From positions 3,502,001 through 3,566,000 of the forward strand of contig NZ_JBBOPI010000001.1 in assembly GCF_038003525.1 (NCBI RefSeq): a stretch of DNA of 64,000 nucleotides, read 5' to 3'. Below the pieces are notes generated by a model. The model was not told the DNA's origin, did no database searches, and saw only the letters and a program-made list of their open reading frames with translations. Below are positions 44,924 through 53,469 of this stretch, one piece after another (positions within the stretch are counted from its first letter, which is position 1; each line of letters starts with the position of its first letter). Position numbers and translations under genes: made by a program. This DNA comes from Solibacillus sp. FSL H8-0538 (GTDB taxonomy: Bacteria > Bacillota > Bacilli > Bacillales_A > Planococcaceae).

Positions 44924-45752
44924 GTGCTTCACCTCTCTTATCTAAACGATTCGCAATCCAGTTAAATAACTTCATTACGACTACAGTTGTCACTATCATG
45001 ATTAACGCGATTACACTTGCACCTTGCCAATTACCTAACGCCGTCGCATTTTGATATAAGAAAGTGGCTAACATCATGTTTCGGTTCCCACCTAATAATT
45101 GCGGAGTTGTATACGCAGTCAAGGTACCTGTGAATACTAAAATACTGCCCACAATAATTCCTGGAACACTTAAAGGTAAGATTACCTTCGCAAAAGCAAC
45201 TACGCGATTGGCACCTAACGTTTCAGCCGCTTCCATAATTTCCGAATCAATATTTTCTAAAATCCCTACTAACGTAATAACCATTAAAGGTAGGAATAGA
45301 TACACGGAGCCAATCGTAATGGCAAACTCCGTATAAAGTAATGTAAGCGGTTCGGAAATTAAGCCGATTTTCATTAACCCATTATTAACAATGCCGTCTT
45401 GTCCTAAAAGCGTAATCCATGCAAAACTCCGTACAACGGAATTTGTTAACAACGGAAATAGAGTTAACGACATTAACAAGCTACGCCATTTTTTCGGACT
45501 TTGCGAAATGTAATAAGCAGTTGGAACGCCGAATATTACACAAATTGCCGTCACAATGAGTGAAATTTTTAGTGTTCGCCAAAAAATACTGAAATTATAT
45601 TCATCCTTTAAAAACGAAGTATAGTTTGAAAAGGTGAATCCTCCATCAAAGAACGTTGGAAAAATGATGGATACTAGAGGTAACACCAAAAATAAAATCA
45701 AAAGAATCAATCCTGGAGCCAGTATGATATAGGGGATTCTTCTATGCGTCAT
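44916..45752 (-). CDS. ABC transporter permease, PotB-like (278 aa)
   Basis: First gene of the operon. Six TM helices; the first is YIILAPGLILLILFLVLPLV and the EAA loop is EAAETLGANRVVAFAKVILP with LSVPGIIVGS following. Start ATG 45752 with GTGAGGATCG upstream; a GTG four codons earlier overlaps that site. Transported substrate unknown (see the operon's two deaminases). Confidence 0.9.
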   Translation of the reverse strand: MTHRRIPYIILAPGLILLILFLVLPLVSIIFPTFFDGGFTFSNYTSFLKDEYNFSIFWRTLKISLIVTAICVIFGVPTAYYISQSPKKWRSLLMSLTLFPLLTNSVVRSFAWITLLGQDGIVNNGLMKIGLISEPLTLLYTEFAITIGSVYLFLPLMVITLVGILENIDSEIMEAAETLGANRVVAFAKVILPLSVPGIIVGSILVFTGTLTAYTTPQLLGGNRNMMLATFLYQNATALGNWQGASVIALIMIVTTVVVMKLFNWIANRLDKRGEARA

Positions 45753-45843
45753 GTCGATCCTCACTTTCCTTTTTTAAAGGGATTATTTATTGATGAGAAA
45801 TACCATATAGTATACGGTTTTATCTTTTCACACCATACAATGC

Positions 45844-45872
45844 ATTATAATTAATTCGACACGGTTCGACAA
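45844..45872 (-). promoter_or_regulatory. Sigma-A promoter of the Pot-ade operon
   Basis: On the minus strand TTGTCG (45867-45872), 17 bases, TATAAT (45844-45849). This predicts a leader of about 80-85 bases before the PotB-like gene. The 36-bp dyad lies eight bases upstream of the -35 box. Confidence 0.7.
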
Positions 45873-45879
45873 CATAAAA

Positions 45880-45915
45880 ACGAATATTTTTTTGATATAA
45901 TTAATAAATATTCGT
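45880..45915. promoter_or_regulatory. Operator-like dyad upstream of the Pot-ade promoter
   Basis: ACGAATATTT, 16 bases, AAATATTCGT: a perfect 10-bp dyad beside the promoter. The half-site resembles the PurBox (CGAAC core with an AT-rich flank), but has T where PurR sites have C. A regulator binding here, possibly PurR-like, would make sense for purine deaminase genes; inference only. Confidence 0.4.
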
Positions 45916-46150
45916 CATTTCAGCAAGACCACTGCAAAGATAGTATTTTTTCTTCTCTTTTACTACCAATTCGTCATATTTTAGATAATTCCAATAAAAC
46001 AATAAAATTAGTACCTTAATTACAACCGGCTTCTACTGAATCAGGAATGAGAGGATTGGTGAAAAAGAGTGAGCAGATGCGGGATATAATATTAGGGGTT
46101 ATTTGGATAATATGAGACTATATTTGTAAACGAAGAAAGGAGCAGATTTT
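45916..46150. other. Intergenic region between divergent units
   Basis: No gene. A plausible plus-strand ribosome binding site (GAAAGGAGC) precedes the DUF1801 gene. No other structure recognised. Confidence 0.4.
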
Positions 46151-46591
46151 ATGGACATGCAGCATTACGTTGATTCGATGGATGATAAATGGAAGGACGC
46201 CTATGCGCAATTAGTAGAACTATTAGACAATACGTTGCCAATAGGATTTGAGAAATGTTTTCTGTACAATATGATTAGCTATGTTGTGCCACTTGCTACA
46301 TATCCAAGCGGCTATCATGTGACGCCTAATACACCACTCCCGTTTATTAGTATTGGTGTACAAAAAAAGCATATTGCCATTTATCATATGGGCATCTATG
46401 CAAACAAGGAATTATTGAATTGGTTTACCGAAAACTATCAGCAGCAAGTCCCGACAAAATTAAATATGGGGAAAAGTTGTATTCGCTTTACAAATCCTCA
46501 CAAGATTCCATTTTCTCTTTTGCAGGAGCTTTTTGAAAAAATAACACCTGAGCAGTGGATTACTGCCTATGAAAAGGAGCGAAATCGATGA
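46151..46591 (+). CDS. DUF1801-domain protein (146 aa)
   Basis: YdhG-like small protein (DUF1801/PF08818). The conserved middle YNMISYVVPLATYPSGYHVT and PLPFISIGVQKKHIAIYHMG, then LNMGKSCIRFTNPHKIPFSL, follow the family, whose fold is shared with frataxin/YjbR-like proteins. Biochemical role unknown. AGAAAGGAGCAG precedes ATG 46151. Overlaps the VOC gene start by four bases (ATGA), so the two are translated together. Confidence 0.88.
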   Translation: MDMQHYVDSMDDKWKDAYAQLVELLDNTLPIGFEKCFLYNMISYVVPLATYPSGYHVTPNTPLPFISIGVQKKHIAIYHMGIYANKELLNWFTENYQQQVPTKLNMGKSCIRFTNPHKIPFSLLQELFEKITPEQWITAYEKERNR

Positions 46592-46965
46592 AATCTGTTC
46601 GAACGTTTTTAATGTTTCAAGGAAATGCAGATCAAGCAATTCAGCAATATGAGGCATGGTTCCCCGCGTGCATCGTAGTTCATAAAGCGTACCAAGAGGA
46701 TAATAAACTTATAGCGATGGCCGTACTAAATATTAACGGCTATGAAATCTTAATTAATGATAGTTCTATCCAACACGGTTTTACATTTACCCCGTCTACA
46801 TCTCTGTTTATCGAGTGTGATTCAGAAGAAGAAATTCAAGATTTAACCGAAAAATTAACACAAGACGGTGAAATATTAATGCCACTTGACCATTACGGCT
46901 TTTCGAAAAAATTTGCATGGATTCAGGATCGCTTCGGCGTGTCGTGGCAGTTAAACTTAGCATAG
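46588..46965 (+). CDS. VOC-family PhnB-like protein (125 aa)
   Basis: Glyoxalase-fold protein of the PhnB (3-demethylubiquinone methyltransferase-like) type. The MFQGNADQAIQQYEAWFPAC start, INGYEILINDSS, TPSTSLFIECDSEEE and the closing MPLDHYGFSKKFAWIQDRFG followed by VSWQLNL are typical. Catalytic activity has rarely been shown in this group. Partner of the DUF1801 gene; a terminator follows 41 bases on. Confidence 0.9.
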   Translation: MKSVRTFLMFQGNADQAIQQYEAWFPACIVVHKAYQEDNKLIAMAVLNINGYEILINDSSIQHGFTFTPSTSLFIECDSEEEIQDLTEKLTQDGEILMPLDHYGFSKKFAWIQDRFGVSWQLNLA

Positions 46966-47006
46966 TGGATACAAGTTTTTCCGTTTAATGGGGACACCTA
47001 GAAAAA

Positions 47007-47042
47007 GACCTAACATCTTAATAGATATTAGGTCCCCTTTTA
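47007..47042 (+). terminator. intrinsic terminator of the DUF1801-VOC operon
   Basis: GACCTAACATC and GATATTAGGTC pair with one mismatch, then CCCTTTT. Confidence 0.75.
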
Positions 47043-47070
47043 AATTCCGTATGTACAGTTGTTCCTCTTA

Positions 47071-47640
47071 CTATTGAAGATAACTTTGGATTTCTTGTAT
47101 GATCTCCGCAATGTCACGGTTTGTCGTTGAAATGCGGATAAATTCACTTTCAAGCGCATTAAACTCTTCTAAAAATCGTTGGCGAAGCTGGTCATCATCT
47201 AACTGATTGTCTAAAAAACCTCTACCTCTTTCATCCAATCTCAGCTGACGCTCATTTTCATCCACATCTAAATAGAAAATATAATCCGGCTTACGAATCG
47301 AATATAGCTCTGTCTCATGCTCATACGCTGCATTTACACCTTTTGCTCGATGCGAAACGACTGTATCAATAAAATAGCGAACACAATAAATATTGTCGTC
47401 ATTTTGGCTCATCTTTTCATTAATAAGCTCCGTTAAATATACATTCGATGCTAAATAATATAAATAATGAGCGGTTGGCGAAACATGATAAACCTTTTCA
47501 TCTATCTCATTTCGGTTCACCGAAAAAGGAACCGGTGGCGATTTTAATAATGAAGAACCTTTATCTTCTAAATGTAGCTGTTCCGCAACCGTACTTGTTC
47601 CACTACCATCTAAACCTGTCAAAATAACTAACTTACCCAA
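47071..47640 (-). CDS. Thymidylate-kinase-like P-loop nucleoside/nucleotide kinase (189 aa)
   Basis: MGKLVILTGLDGSGTSTVAE carries a P-loop GLDGSGTS (about residues 9-16) of the dTMP-kinase/deoxynucleoside-kinase superfamily. The DRY/DR-like segment is VRYFIDTVVSHRAKG, and the LID region is RLDERGRGFLDNQ. The protein is shorter than Tmk (about 210) and diverges at the substrate loop, so dTMP kinase activity is not certain. Start TTG 47640, behind GGAGAGGTGA. Confidence 0.82.
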   Translation of the reverse strand: MGKLVILTGLDGSGTSTVAEQLHLEDKGSSLLKSPPVPFSVNRNEIDEKVYHVSPTAHYLYYLASNVYLTELINEKMSQNDDNIYCVRYFIDTVVSHRAKGVNAAYEHETELYSIRKPDYIFYLDVDENERQLRLDERGRGFLDNQLDDDQLRQRFLEEFNALESEFIRISTTNRDIAEIIQEIQSYLQ

Positions 47641-47766
47641 ACCGAGTCACCTCTCCTTTTTAAAATCTACCAAAATGTACCACAATATTATTGGAGCGTA
47701 AACATCATCAGAGAAAGCTAGCGATTAATGGGGAAAATAAGAAAGAACGGACAGAACCTTTTTCTA

Positions 47767-48723
47767 TTAAGTTGCGTCTGGGGCGTATTTCGCTTTATAC
47801 TTCTCAAGAATTCGGCTAAACTGCGATGCCAATATTTGTTGAAATAGCATGCCGAATACAACGGGCATCACTACTTTCGAAGGAAAATACGTGCTTGCCA
47901 CAACAACACCAACCGCAATATTGCGCATGCCACCTGTAAAAATAAATGTCGTAATAATACTTGCATCCTTCTTCCATAAAATATGTCCGATCAATAAGCA
48001 CATTGCATAGCCAGATACAGCAAGCAAAAATACAACTAAAATGACACCAAGCGTTTCCCACGAAATGTTTTTAACATATGGGGCAATGACGCTACTATTA
48101 ATCATAACAATTAAAAATAAGCTTATTTTTGAAAATGGCGCGAGTGTTTTCCCGAGCGTTTTCTCAATTTCCCCTTTTGTCCATTCATTGAAGAGCACAC
48201 CCACGATCGACGGGAGAACAATCATCCATAATAAATCAAGCATTAGGGATGCCGTGTCAATTTCAATGGCTTGCCCAACAACAAGATGCACTAAGGCCGG
48301 CATCACAATTGGAGCGAGGAGCGTATCAATTAAAATAATCGATAAACCAAGCGCGAGATGCCCACGACTAATACTAATCCAAATAAAACTCGTCACCCCT
48401 GTTGGAACAGCTACAGACAACACAAAACCAATCGTCAGTAAATGATCATCAAACAGCGCCGTTGACACAAAGTACGCCCAAACTGGCATGACAATATGTA
48501 AAAAAGCAATCGTTAATAAAATAACAGCAGGATACTTCTGAAAGCTCTGCAACCCTGTAAAATTCAAACTCAAACTTCCTGCAAACGTCATAAACGCAAA
48601 AAGCACTGGCACTAAAAAAACTAGCTGACTCCCTACATCCCCAATCAGCACACCAATCACCAAACTAAGCGGCGTCAAAATCGGCATCAACTTTTGGAGC
48701 CGGACATTCAACCTGTCTAACAT
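47767..48723 (-). CDS. Bile acid:sodium symporter (BASS) family transporter (318 aa)
   Basis: Ten-TM membrane protein of the SBF family (YocS/YfeH-like). The crossover-helix regions VAVPTGVTSFIWISISRGHL and TFIFTGGMRNIAVGVVVAST match the sodium-site motifs of BASS proteins. Likely imports an organic anion such as a keto acid or pantoate-like compound; substrate unknown. Start ATG 48723 has AGAAGGCATC upstream. Monocistronic. Confidence 0.88.
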   Translation of the reverse strand: MLDRLNVRLQKLMPILTPLSLVIGVLIGDVGSQLVFLVPVLFAFMTFAGSLSLNFTGLQSFQKYPAVILLTIAFLHIVMPVWAYFVSTALFDDHLLTIGFVLSVAVPTGVTSFIWISISRGHLALGLSIILIDTLLAPIVMPALVHLVVGQAIEIDTASLMLDLLWMIVLPSIVGVLFNEWTKGEIEKTLGKTLAPFSKISLFLIVMINSSVIAPYVKNISWETLGVILVVFLLAVSGYAMCLLIGHILWKKDASIITTFIFTGGMRNIAVGVVVASTYFPSKVVMPVVFGMLFQQILASQFSRILEKYKAKYAPDAT

Positions 48724-48941
48724 ATAGATGCCTTCTTTCCTTGTGAAAATTAAACTGCAGTCGGGCCATTGAAAAGCGCTAAATCTACATCTAGCCTTGT
48801 CATACAGTACCCACACTAAACATTTAATGATATACCATATTTTGTTGCATTAGGATTTGATGGAAATAACAATAGCACTGGCTTTATACTTTTTGAATCA
48901 TCTCTATTTGCTTATGGATTTTCGAAATAAGGCTCGCTTTT

Positions 48942-49415
48942 TCAAAATTTTATTTGCATTTTCCGACTGATCGTTTCCATTCCAAAAGAGTCATAGAATA
49001 ACATTGCCTTTTCATTGAATTCCCATACATTTAATTCTAGTGAACTAGCCTCTCTTGCTTTTGCCCAACTAACACATGCTTCAAATAATATTTTGCCAAT
49101 TCCTTTTCGTTGCTCACCGGATTTAATCCCAAAATCATTAATATAAGCATATTCTCTTTCTACTAAAGAATCGAAAGAAGGCGACTTTTCCATACTCATA
49201 ACTGCAAATCCAACAATTATTAGTCCCTCTTTAGCCACTAGGATTTCACTACAATTGTCTTCTAATAATTCCTGGTAATAAGATGTTGGCATGACTTGAG
49301 CTACACTTTTAAATACGTTTGGCAAAGCCTCGACATGTTCTTCATGCCCTTCTTTAACAATTTCATTAACCGCTTCAAAATCATCTATAGTTGCAATTCC
49401 AATTGAAATGGCCAA
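48942..49415 (-). CDS. GNAT-family N-acetyltransferase (157 aa)
   Basis: Standard GNAT protein: DDFEAVNEIVKEGHEEHVEA helix pair, AKEGLIIVGFAVM, then YAYINDFGIKSGEQRKGIGK with the acetyl-CoA loop (QRKGIG) and ELNVWEFNEKAMLFYDSFGM. Substrate unknown. It starts with TTG 49415 behind AGGGGGAATAAA. Repeat copy H lies upstream. Confidence 0.88.
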   Translation of the reverse strand: MAISIGIATIDDFEAVNEIVKEGHEEHVEALPNVFKSVAQVMPTSYYQELLEDNCSEILVAKEGLIIVGFAVMSMEKSPSFDSLVEREYAYINDFGIKSGEQRKGIGKILFEACVSWAKAREASSLELNVWEFNEKAMLFYDSFGMETISRKMQIKF

Positions 49416-49489
49416 ATTTATTCCCCCTATTTTCTGCCCTTACTGTAAGTATTCGAACTCCGGAACACGATTCCCTTTAGCAGCCCTAA

Positions 49490-49577
49490 AATACATGCAA
49501 CATACCCCAAAAATTAGGGTGAGCTGATGTCCTTATTTATGTGGGTGGGAAAATGATACTTTTTTGCACTAAAAAAG
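49490..49577 (-). repeat. Post-terminator structured repeat, copy H (degenerate)
   Basis: Starts at the six-T tract of the DUF1540 terminator. Hairpin one is eroded (AGTGCAAAAAAG/TTTTCCCACCCAC), the AAATAAGGACATCA spacer is well kept, and hairpin two is CAGCTCACCC against GGGGTATG. The GTGTCTTT end is lost. Confidence 0.65.
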
Positions 49578-49603
49578 TATAGACCAAAATCGTCTATACT
49601 TTT
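49571..49603 (-). terminator. intrinsic terminator of the DUF1540 gene
   Basis: AAAGTATAGAC and GTCTATACTTT pair around seven bases; TTT continues on the minus strand into repeat copy H. Confidence 0.85.
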
Positions 49604-49633
49604 AAGCCACCTAATCCATAAGTCAAATTACGT

Positions 49634-49855
49634 TCAGCGTTCTTCTTTAGATATGAACGTTTTACAGCAAGTATCTGAAGACTTACTCGCTTCTTCAGGC
49701 ATAGTCCGTAAATCAAAATCGGAAGCAAACTCTGTATTCTTTTTGTTTTTTGATTGGTAATCCATATTGATCTCAATTTTTTCAGCCCCACAAACATTTC
49801 CTTCTACATGGAAAACACAATTCGATACAGTACAGTTCACCTCTACATTAGGCAT
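49634..49855 (-). CDS. DUF1540-domain cysteine-rich small protein (73 aa)
   Basis: Two CX-type cysteine clusters, VNCTVSNCVFHVEGNVCGAE at the N-terminus and SSDTCCKTF at the end, fit the DUF1540 pattern (CxVxNCxYxxxxxCxAxxI), probably a metal-binding knuckle. Such proteins are frequent in spore-forming Firmicutes. ATG 49855 is chosen because of GAGGAGGAGCGCT; the frame is open upstream but has no other site. Confidence 0.85.
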   Translation of the reverse strand: MPNVEVNCTVSNCVFHVEGNVCGAEKIEINMDYQSKNKKNTEFASDFDLRTMPEEASKSSDTCCKTFISKEER

Positions 49856-50125
49856 AGCGCTCCTCCTCATGGATTTGATATGTCTTGAAAAATACAGAAA
49901 AGGTTTCATTCCCTCATCCATACTCCTCATAGTGTATTTTGTCCATTTCAAGGTTTTTTATTAACTAATATGATAAACGTTCTTTTTCAAACGAAGAACA
50001 TTAAATTTTTCTATTACCGTTAACGTCACTTCCTGATGATACGGATCACCGTGATGTAAATAAATGAGGTTGTTGTTCATTTTGCAATACATTTACGACA
50101 ATTATACGCTATTGCAATTAAATGC

Positions 50126-51268
50126 CTAGTTATTTAGTTTCAAAAGAGCTGTTTCATCAACTAAGGTAGATGTGTTAAATAAAAATAGCACGTCATTAAT
50201 TCCATTCTTGGACATATAATCAGCAATACTGCCGTTATAATACCGCATGTCAATCACATGAATTTCTGGTACATGTCTTGTGAGAAATGGGATTACGTTA
50301 TGCGCATACGAGTCTTTAATGACTAGCAGCTTATCCTGTTCAATCTGTTGTGAATTGAGCTTGGTTGTAATCGTCATCAGCGCATGGACACCACCTAGGA
50401 AATAGGAATACTGATCCTTCTTAGCAAGAAAACTTGAATCATACATACTCGTCATCGTTTGATTCGTATCCGCGATATACATCTCTGTAGGAATGAGCTT
50501 ACGAGGACTATAGACTTGGATGGTATCCGGTGCTAATCCACTAAACTGACTCCTTGTATGGTAGCTCCCTAGAAACGAATTGCTCACGGTTTGAATCAAA
50601 AAGTCACTTTGGGAAAGAGGATGCCACCCTTTCTTCTCCGCATAGGCAGCATACGCCAAATAAGCTCCGTACGTCGTCCAATGATGATCCGTACGATAAT
50701 AAATTGATTCAAAAGCATGGGGACTAAGGAAATCAAAGCCGTCAATAAAAGTTAATTCTTTCGCAAGTTGCTCACCAATATAGTCATTCACCTTCTTTTG
50801 TGAATAAGACGGTGCTAACCATGGTAAACGTTCGGGATAAAGACCCACCGATGTAGGCGCTAGCATAAACATCATGTTCACTTCCGGATGGTTGTTAGCA
50901 AATTCGTTTACCGAATCTGTATATTGCTCAACCTTTTTGTAATCCGGTTTGATAAAATTTTCAAATAAATAGCCATCTTGCCCTTTATAAATCCCATTAT
51001 TCTCTTGCTGCAGACGAGATTGTTCAGCAGCTGATTTTATCCAAAGCCACTTATCTCGGAAAGGAAAATGGTCCGTTACGAAACTCTCCGCCTCTTCTGC
51101 ATATTTATTGGACAATACGTTATCCCAAGTTAGATGGGGGACACCTTGTAAATATCTGTTTTCCAGATTGGAGAAACGTTGATGAGGCAAAATGAAAAAT
51201 AACAGAGAGATTAGAAACAATGTTCCAACAAACCCAATAACCAAAAATCGCTCTGCTTTCTGCTTCAT
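50126..51268 (-). CDS. DHHW-family (AlgX/AlgJ-like SGNH) extracytoplasmic protein (380 aa)
   Basis: One N-terminal TM anchor (residues about 10-28), then an extracellular SGNH-like domain. The family motif RTDHHWTTYGAYLAY (catalytic Asp-His, about 200) and the nucleophile-type segment LLVIKDSYAHNVIPFLTRHV are present. These proteins transfer or handle acyl groups delivered by a partner MBOAT. The gene follows the MBOAT gene by 14 bases with its own GGGAGGT site, so they are one operon with the DUF4358 lipoprotein. Confidence 0.9.
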   Translation of the reverse strand: MKQKAERFLVIGFVGTLFLISLLFFILPHQRFSNLENRYLQGVPHLTWDNVLSNKYAEEAESFVTDHFPFRDKWLWIKSAAEQSRLQQENNGIYKGQDGYLFENFIKPDYKKVEQYTDSVNEFANNHPEVNMMFMLAPTSVGLYPERLPWLAPSYSQKKVNDYIGEQLAKELTFIDGFDFLSPHAFESIYYRTDHHWTTYGAYLAYAAYAEKKGWHPLSQSDFLIQTVSNSFLGSYHTRSQFSGLAPDTIQVYSPRKLIPTEMYIADTNQTMTSMYDSSFLAKKDQYSYFLGGVHALMTITTKLNSQQIEQDKLLVIKDSYAHNVIPFLTRHVPEIHVIDMRYYNGSIADYMSKNGINDVLFLFNTSTLVDETALLKLNN

Positions 51269-51282
51269 GATTTTCTACCTCC

Positions 51283-52668
51283 CTAGAAACGAAAATATAA
51301 GAATGGGTTAAAGGTAGCGTCTACCAAATAGGCGATGGAAAGAAAGAAGAGAAATCCATACCAAACAACATGCAAAAGCGACATTTCATTCTCTCTTGCC
51401 CATTGCTTCTGAGATAAAGAGGCGATAACCAATACTAGGAATAAAACTGCGTTCGTATAAAACAAGTAAAGCGTGTCATTATTCCAAAGCGCTTGGTGAT
51501 TGAATCCCGCCATGGCACGCAAATAATCAACAATTAAGTGTGGCTGGTCAAAGGCAAATAGCACCCACCCAATCAGAATGAGGATGATGGCATAAAGATG
51601 TCTGATCCAACGTGGTGCACGAAGAAGTAATGATAACCCCCACCACTTTTCGAAAATGAGAATGACGCCAAAATACAATCCCCATAAAATAAAGTTCCAG
51701 CTTGCTCCATGCCAAAATCCTGTAAGCATCCAGACAATTAGGATATTACGTGTTTGAATGGCTAACCCTCGCCGATTGCCGCCAAGTGGAATGTAGACGT
51801 ATTCTCGAAACCAACTACTGAGCGATATATGCCATCTCCTCCAGAAGTCGGTAATGCTCTGCGCAATATATGGCTTGTTGAAATTCTCGTTAAATCGAAA
51901 ACCAAACATGAGGCCAAGACCAATCGCCATGTCTGAATATCCGCTAAAATCAAAATAGATTTGGAATGCAAATGCGATGATACCTAGCCATGCCGTTAAT
52001 GCAGGCATAGCATCTGCATTTGATTGCGAGATGGCGTGCCAAAGCAGCCCGATATTATTGGCTAGTAATACCTTCTTCGCCAGTCCGATAATAAACCGTC
52101 GAATGCCCTCTGCAAACATCTCAATATTTTCCGATCGCTTGTGGAGCTGTTCCGCAATCGTGCTATATTTCACGATTGGACCTGCAACAAGTTGAGGGAA
52201 CAAGGCGACGAACGTTCCGAAGTCAATCCAATTCCGTTGTGCTTTAGCGGTCCCTCTATACACATCTATGATATAAGACATGGATTGGAACGTGTAAAAT
52301 GATATCCCAATAGGTAAAGGAAGCTCGGTCAAAGGGATATTTGTACCGAGCAACGCATTTACATTTTGAATAAGAAAATCAGCATATTTAAAATAAGATA
52401 ACAGTGTCAGGTTAACAATAATAGATAAGGCGACAATCCACTTTCGTTTCATGGAACTCAAATTAGGTCTATCCAGTAGCAACCCGAAGCTGTAATCCGT
52501 AAAAGTCGATACCAACATAATAATAATGTAAACCGGTTCACCCCAGGCATAAAAGATAAGACTGGTTAAAAATAAGATTAGATTTCTAATCATCTTTGGT
52601 GAACAATAGTAAAGTGCTAATACAGCTGGCAAAAACAAAAATAGAAATAGCAGACTGCTAAATACCAT
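51283..52668 (-). CDS. MBOAT O-acyltransferase, AlgI/DltB-like (461 aa)
   Basis: Polytopic membrane acyltransferase. The MBOAT signature FWRRWHISLSSWFREYVYIP and LGGNRRG is followed by the invariant-His segment MLTGFWHGASWNFILWG. It moves an acyl (usually acetyl) group across the membrane to a surface glycan. Starts ATG 52668, six bases after the DUF4358 stop, with a weak ribosome binding site, so it is likely coupled. The acceptor polymer is not evident: no polysaccharide synthesis genes lie beside it. Confidence 0.93.
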   Translation of the reverse strand: MVFSSLLFLFLFLPAVLALYYCSPKMIRNLILFLTSLIFYAWGEPVYIIIMLVSTFTDYSFGLLLDRPNLSSMKRKWIVALSIIVNLTLLSYFKYADFLIQNVNALLGTNIPLTELPLPIGISFYTFQSMSYIIDVYRGTAKAQRNWIDFGTFVALFPQLVAGPIVKYSTIAEQLHKRSENIEMFAEGIRRFIIGLAKKVLLANNIGLLWHAISQSNADAMPALTAWLGIIAFAFQIYFDFSGYSDMAIGLGLMFGFRFNENFNKPYIAQSITDFWRRWHISLSSWFREYVYIPLGGNRRGLAIQTRNILIVWMLTGFWHGASWNFILWGLYFGVILIFEKWWGLSLLLRAPRWIRHLYAIILILIGWVLFAFDQPHLIVDYLRAMAGFNHQALWNNDTLYLFYTNAVLFLVLVIASLSQKQWARENEMSLLHVVWYGFLFFLSIAYLVDATFNPFLYFRF

Positions 52669-52674
52669 TGCCGT

Positions 52675-53160
52675 TTATTTTTGGTCAAAGAGACTATTAT
52701 AAACTTTTACAAGTGCGTCTGCTTCTTCCGAGATAACTAATAACACATAGTTGCCTTTCGTAATTAGCTTATAGTTTTTTGCATTTTCGTATTGGTCTGG
52801 AAGATATGTTTCAAATTGCTTTTTCACATTTTCCGCTCTTTGCTTTACCGCTGATTCCACGTCAGGGATATCTTCAGCATTTTTCACTTTCAAAATTGCA
52901 ATTTCATTTGTCTTTACGTTCATCATCGGTATTCTAATCGAATATTCATCAAGCATTTCCGGGTCTATATTGTAAAATTCCTTCACTTGATCTGGTTGCA
53001 ATTCCATTAGCATAGGTTGTTCGACTTCCTTCACCATTTGATCTGCCATTTCTTTTGCAGGTAACTTCGCCTCGATTGTAGATGACTTATCATTAGAACA
53101 GCCTGTAATCACCAATCCTAATGCCATTGTTAACATAAGATAGATTATTGTCTTTTTCAT
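52675..53160 (-). CDS. DUF4358 lipoprotein (161 aa)
   Basis: Signal peptide and lipobox ITGC (MKKTIIYLMLTMALGLVITG, Cys21), then the DUF4358 domain: EMADQMVKEVE, FYNIDPEMLDEYSIRIPMMN, EIAILKVKNAEDIPDVESAV and KGNYVLLVISEEADALVKVY. The DUF4358-MBOAT-DHHW order recurs in Firmicutes, implying the lipoprotein is a subunit of the O-acylation complex. First gene of the unit; AAAAGGGGAG precedes ATG 53160. Confidence 0.88.
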   Translation of the reverse strand: MKKTIIYLMLTMALGLVITGCSNDKSSTIEAKLPAKEMADQMVKEVEQPMLMELQPDQVKEFYNIDPEMLDEYSIRIPMMNVKTNEIAILKVKNAEDIPDVESAVKQRAENVKKQFETYLPDQYENAKNYKLITKGNYVLLVISEEADALVKVYNSLFDQK

Positions 53161-53424
53161 TGTTATGTACTCCCCTTTTCTACAAGTTAGACTTCAAAGT
53201 ATTTAGACGTACGAATTTCATAAATGTTACATAAATTATTATTTCACAAAAACAAAAGTTTATTCATACACGAATTTTCTACCTTCTACCACTTTGCTAT
53301 ATTTACTAAATCCCTCTATTAACGCCTATGTTCAAGCATTAATTTTAGCGATGTATTCTCCGTAGTCTTTTGATTTAGTACATACGAGAAGCACACCGAT
53401 TATTCCTAACAAAGGGTAATATAT

Positions 53425-53459
53425 CAAAAAAGACCTATTCACCAATGTGAATAGGTCTA
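53425..53459 (-). terminator. intrinsic terminator of the que operon
   Basis: AGACCTATTCAC and GTGAATAGGTCT form a perfect 12-bp stem with a four-base loop, followed by TTTTTG on the minus strand. Confidence 0.9.
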
Positions 53460-53469
53460 ATTAAAAGAT

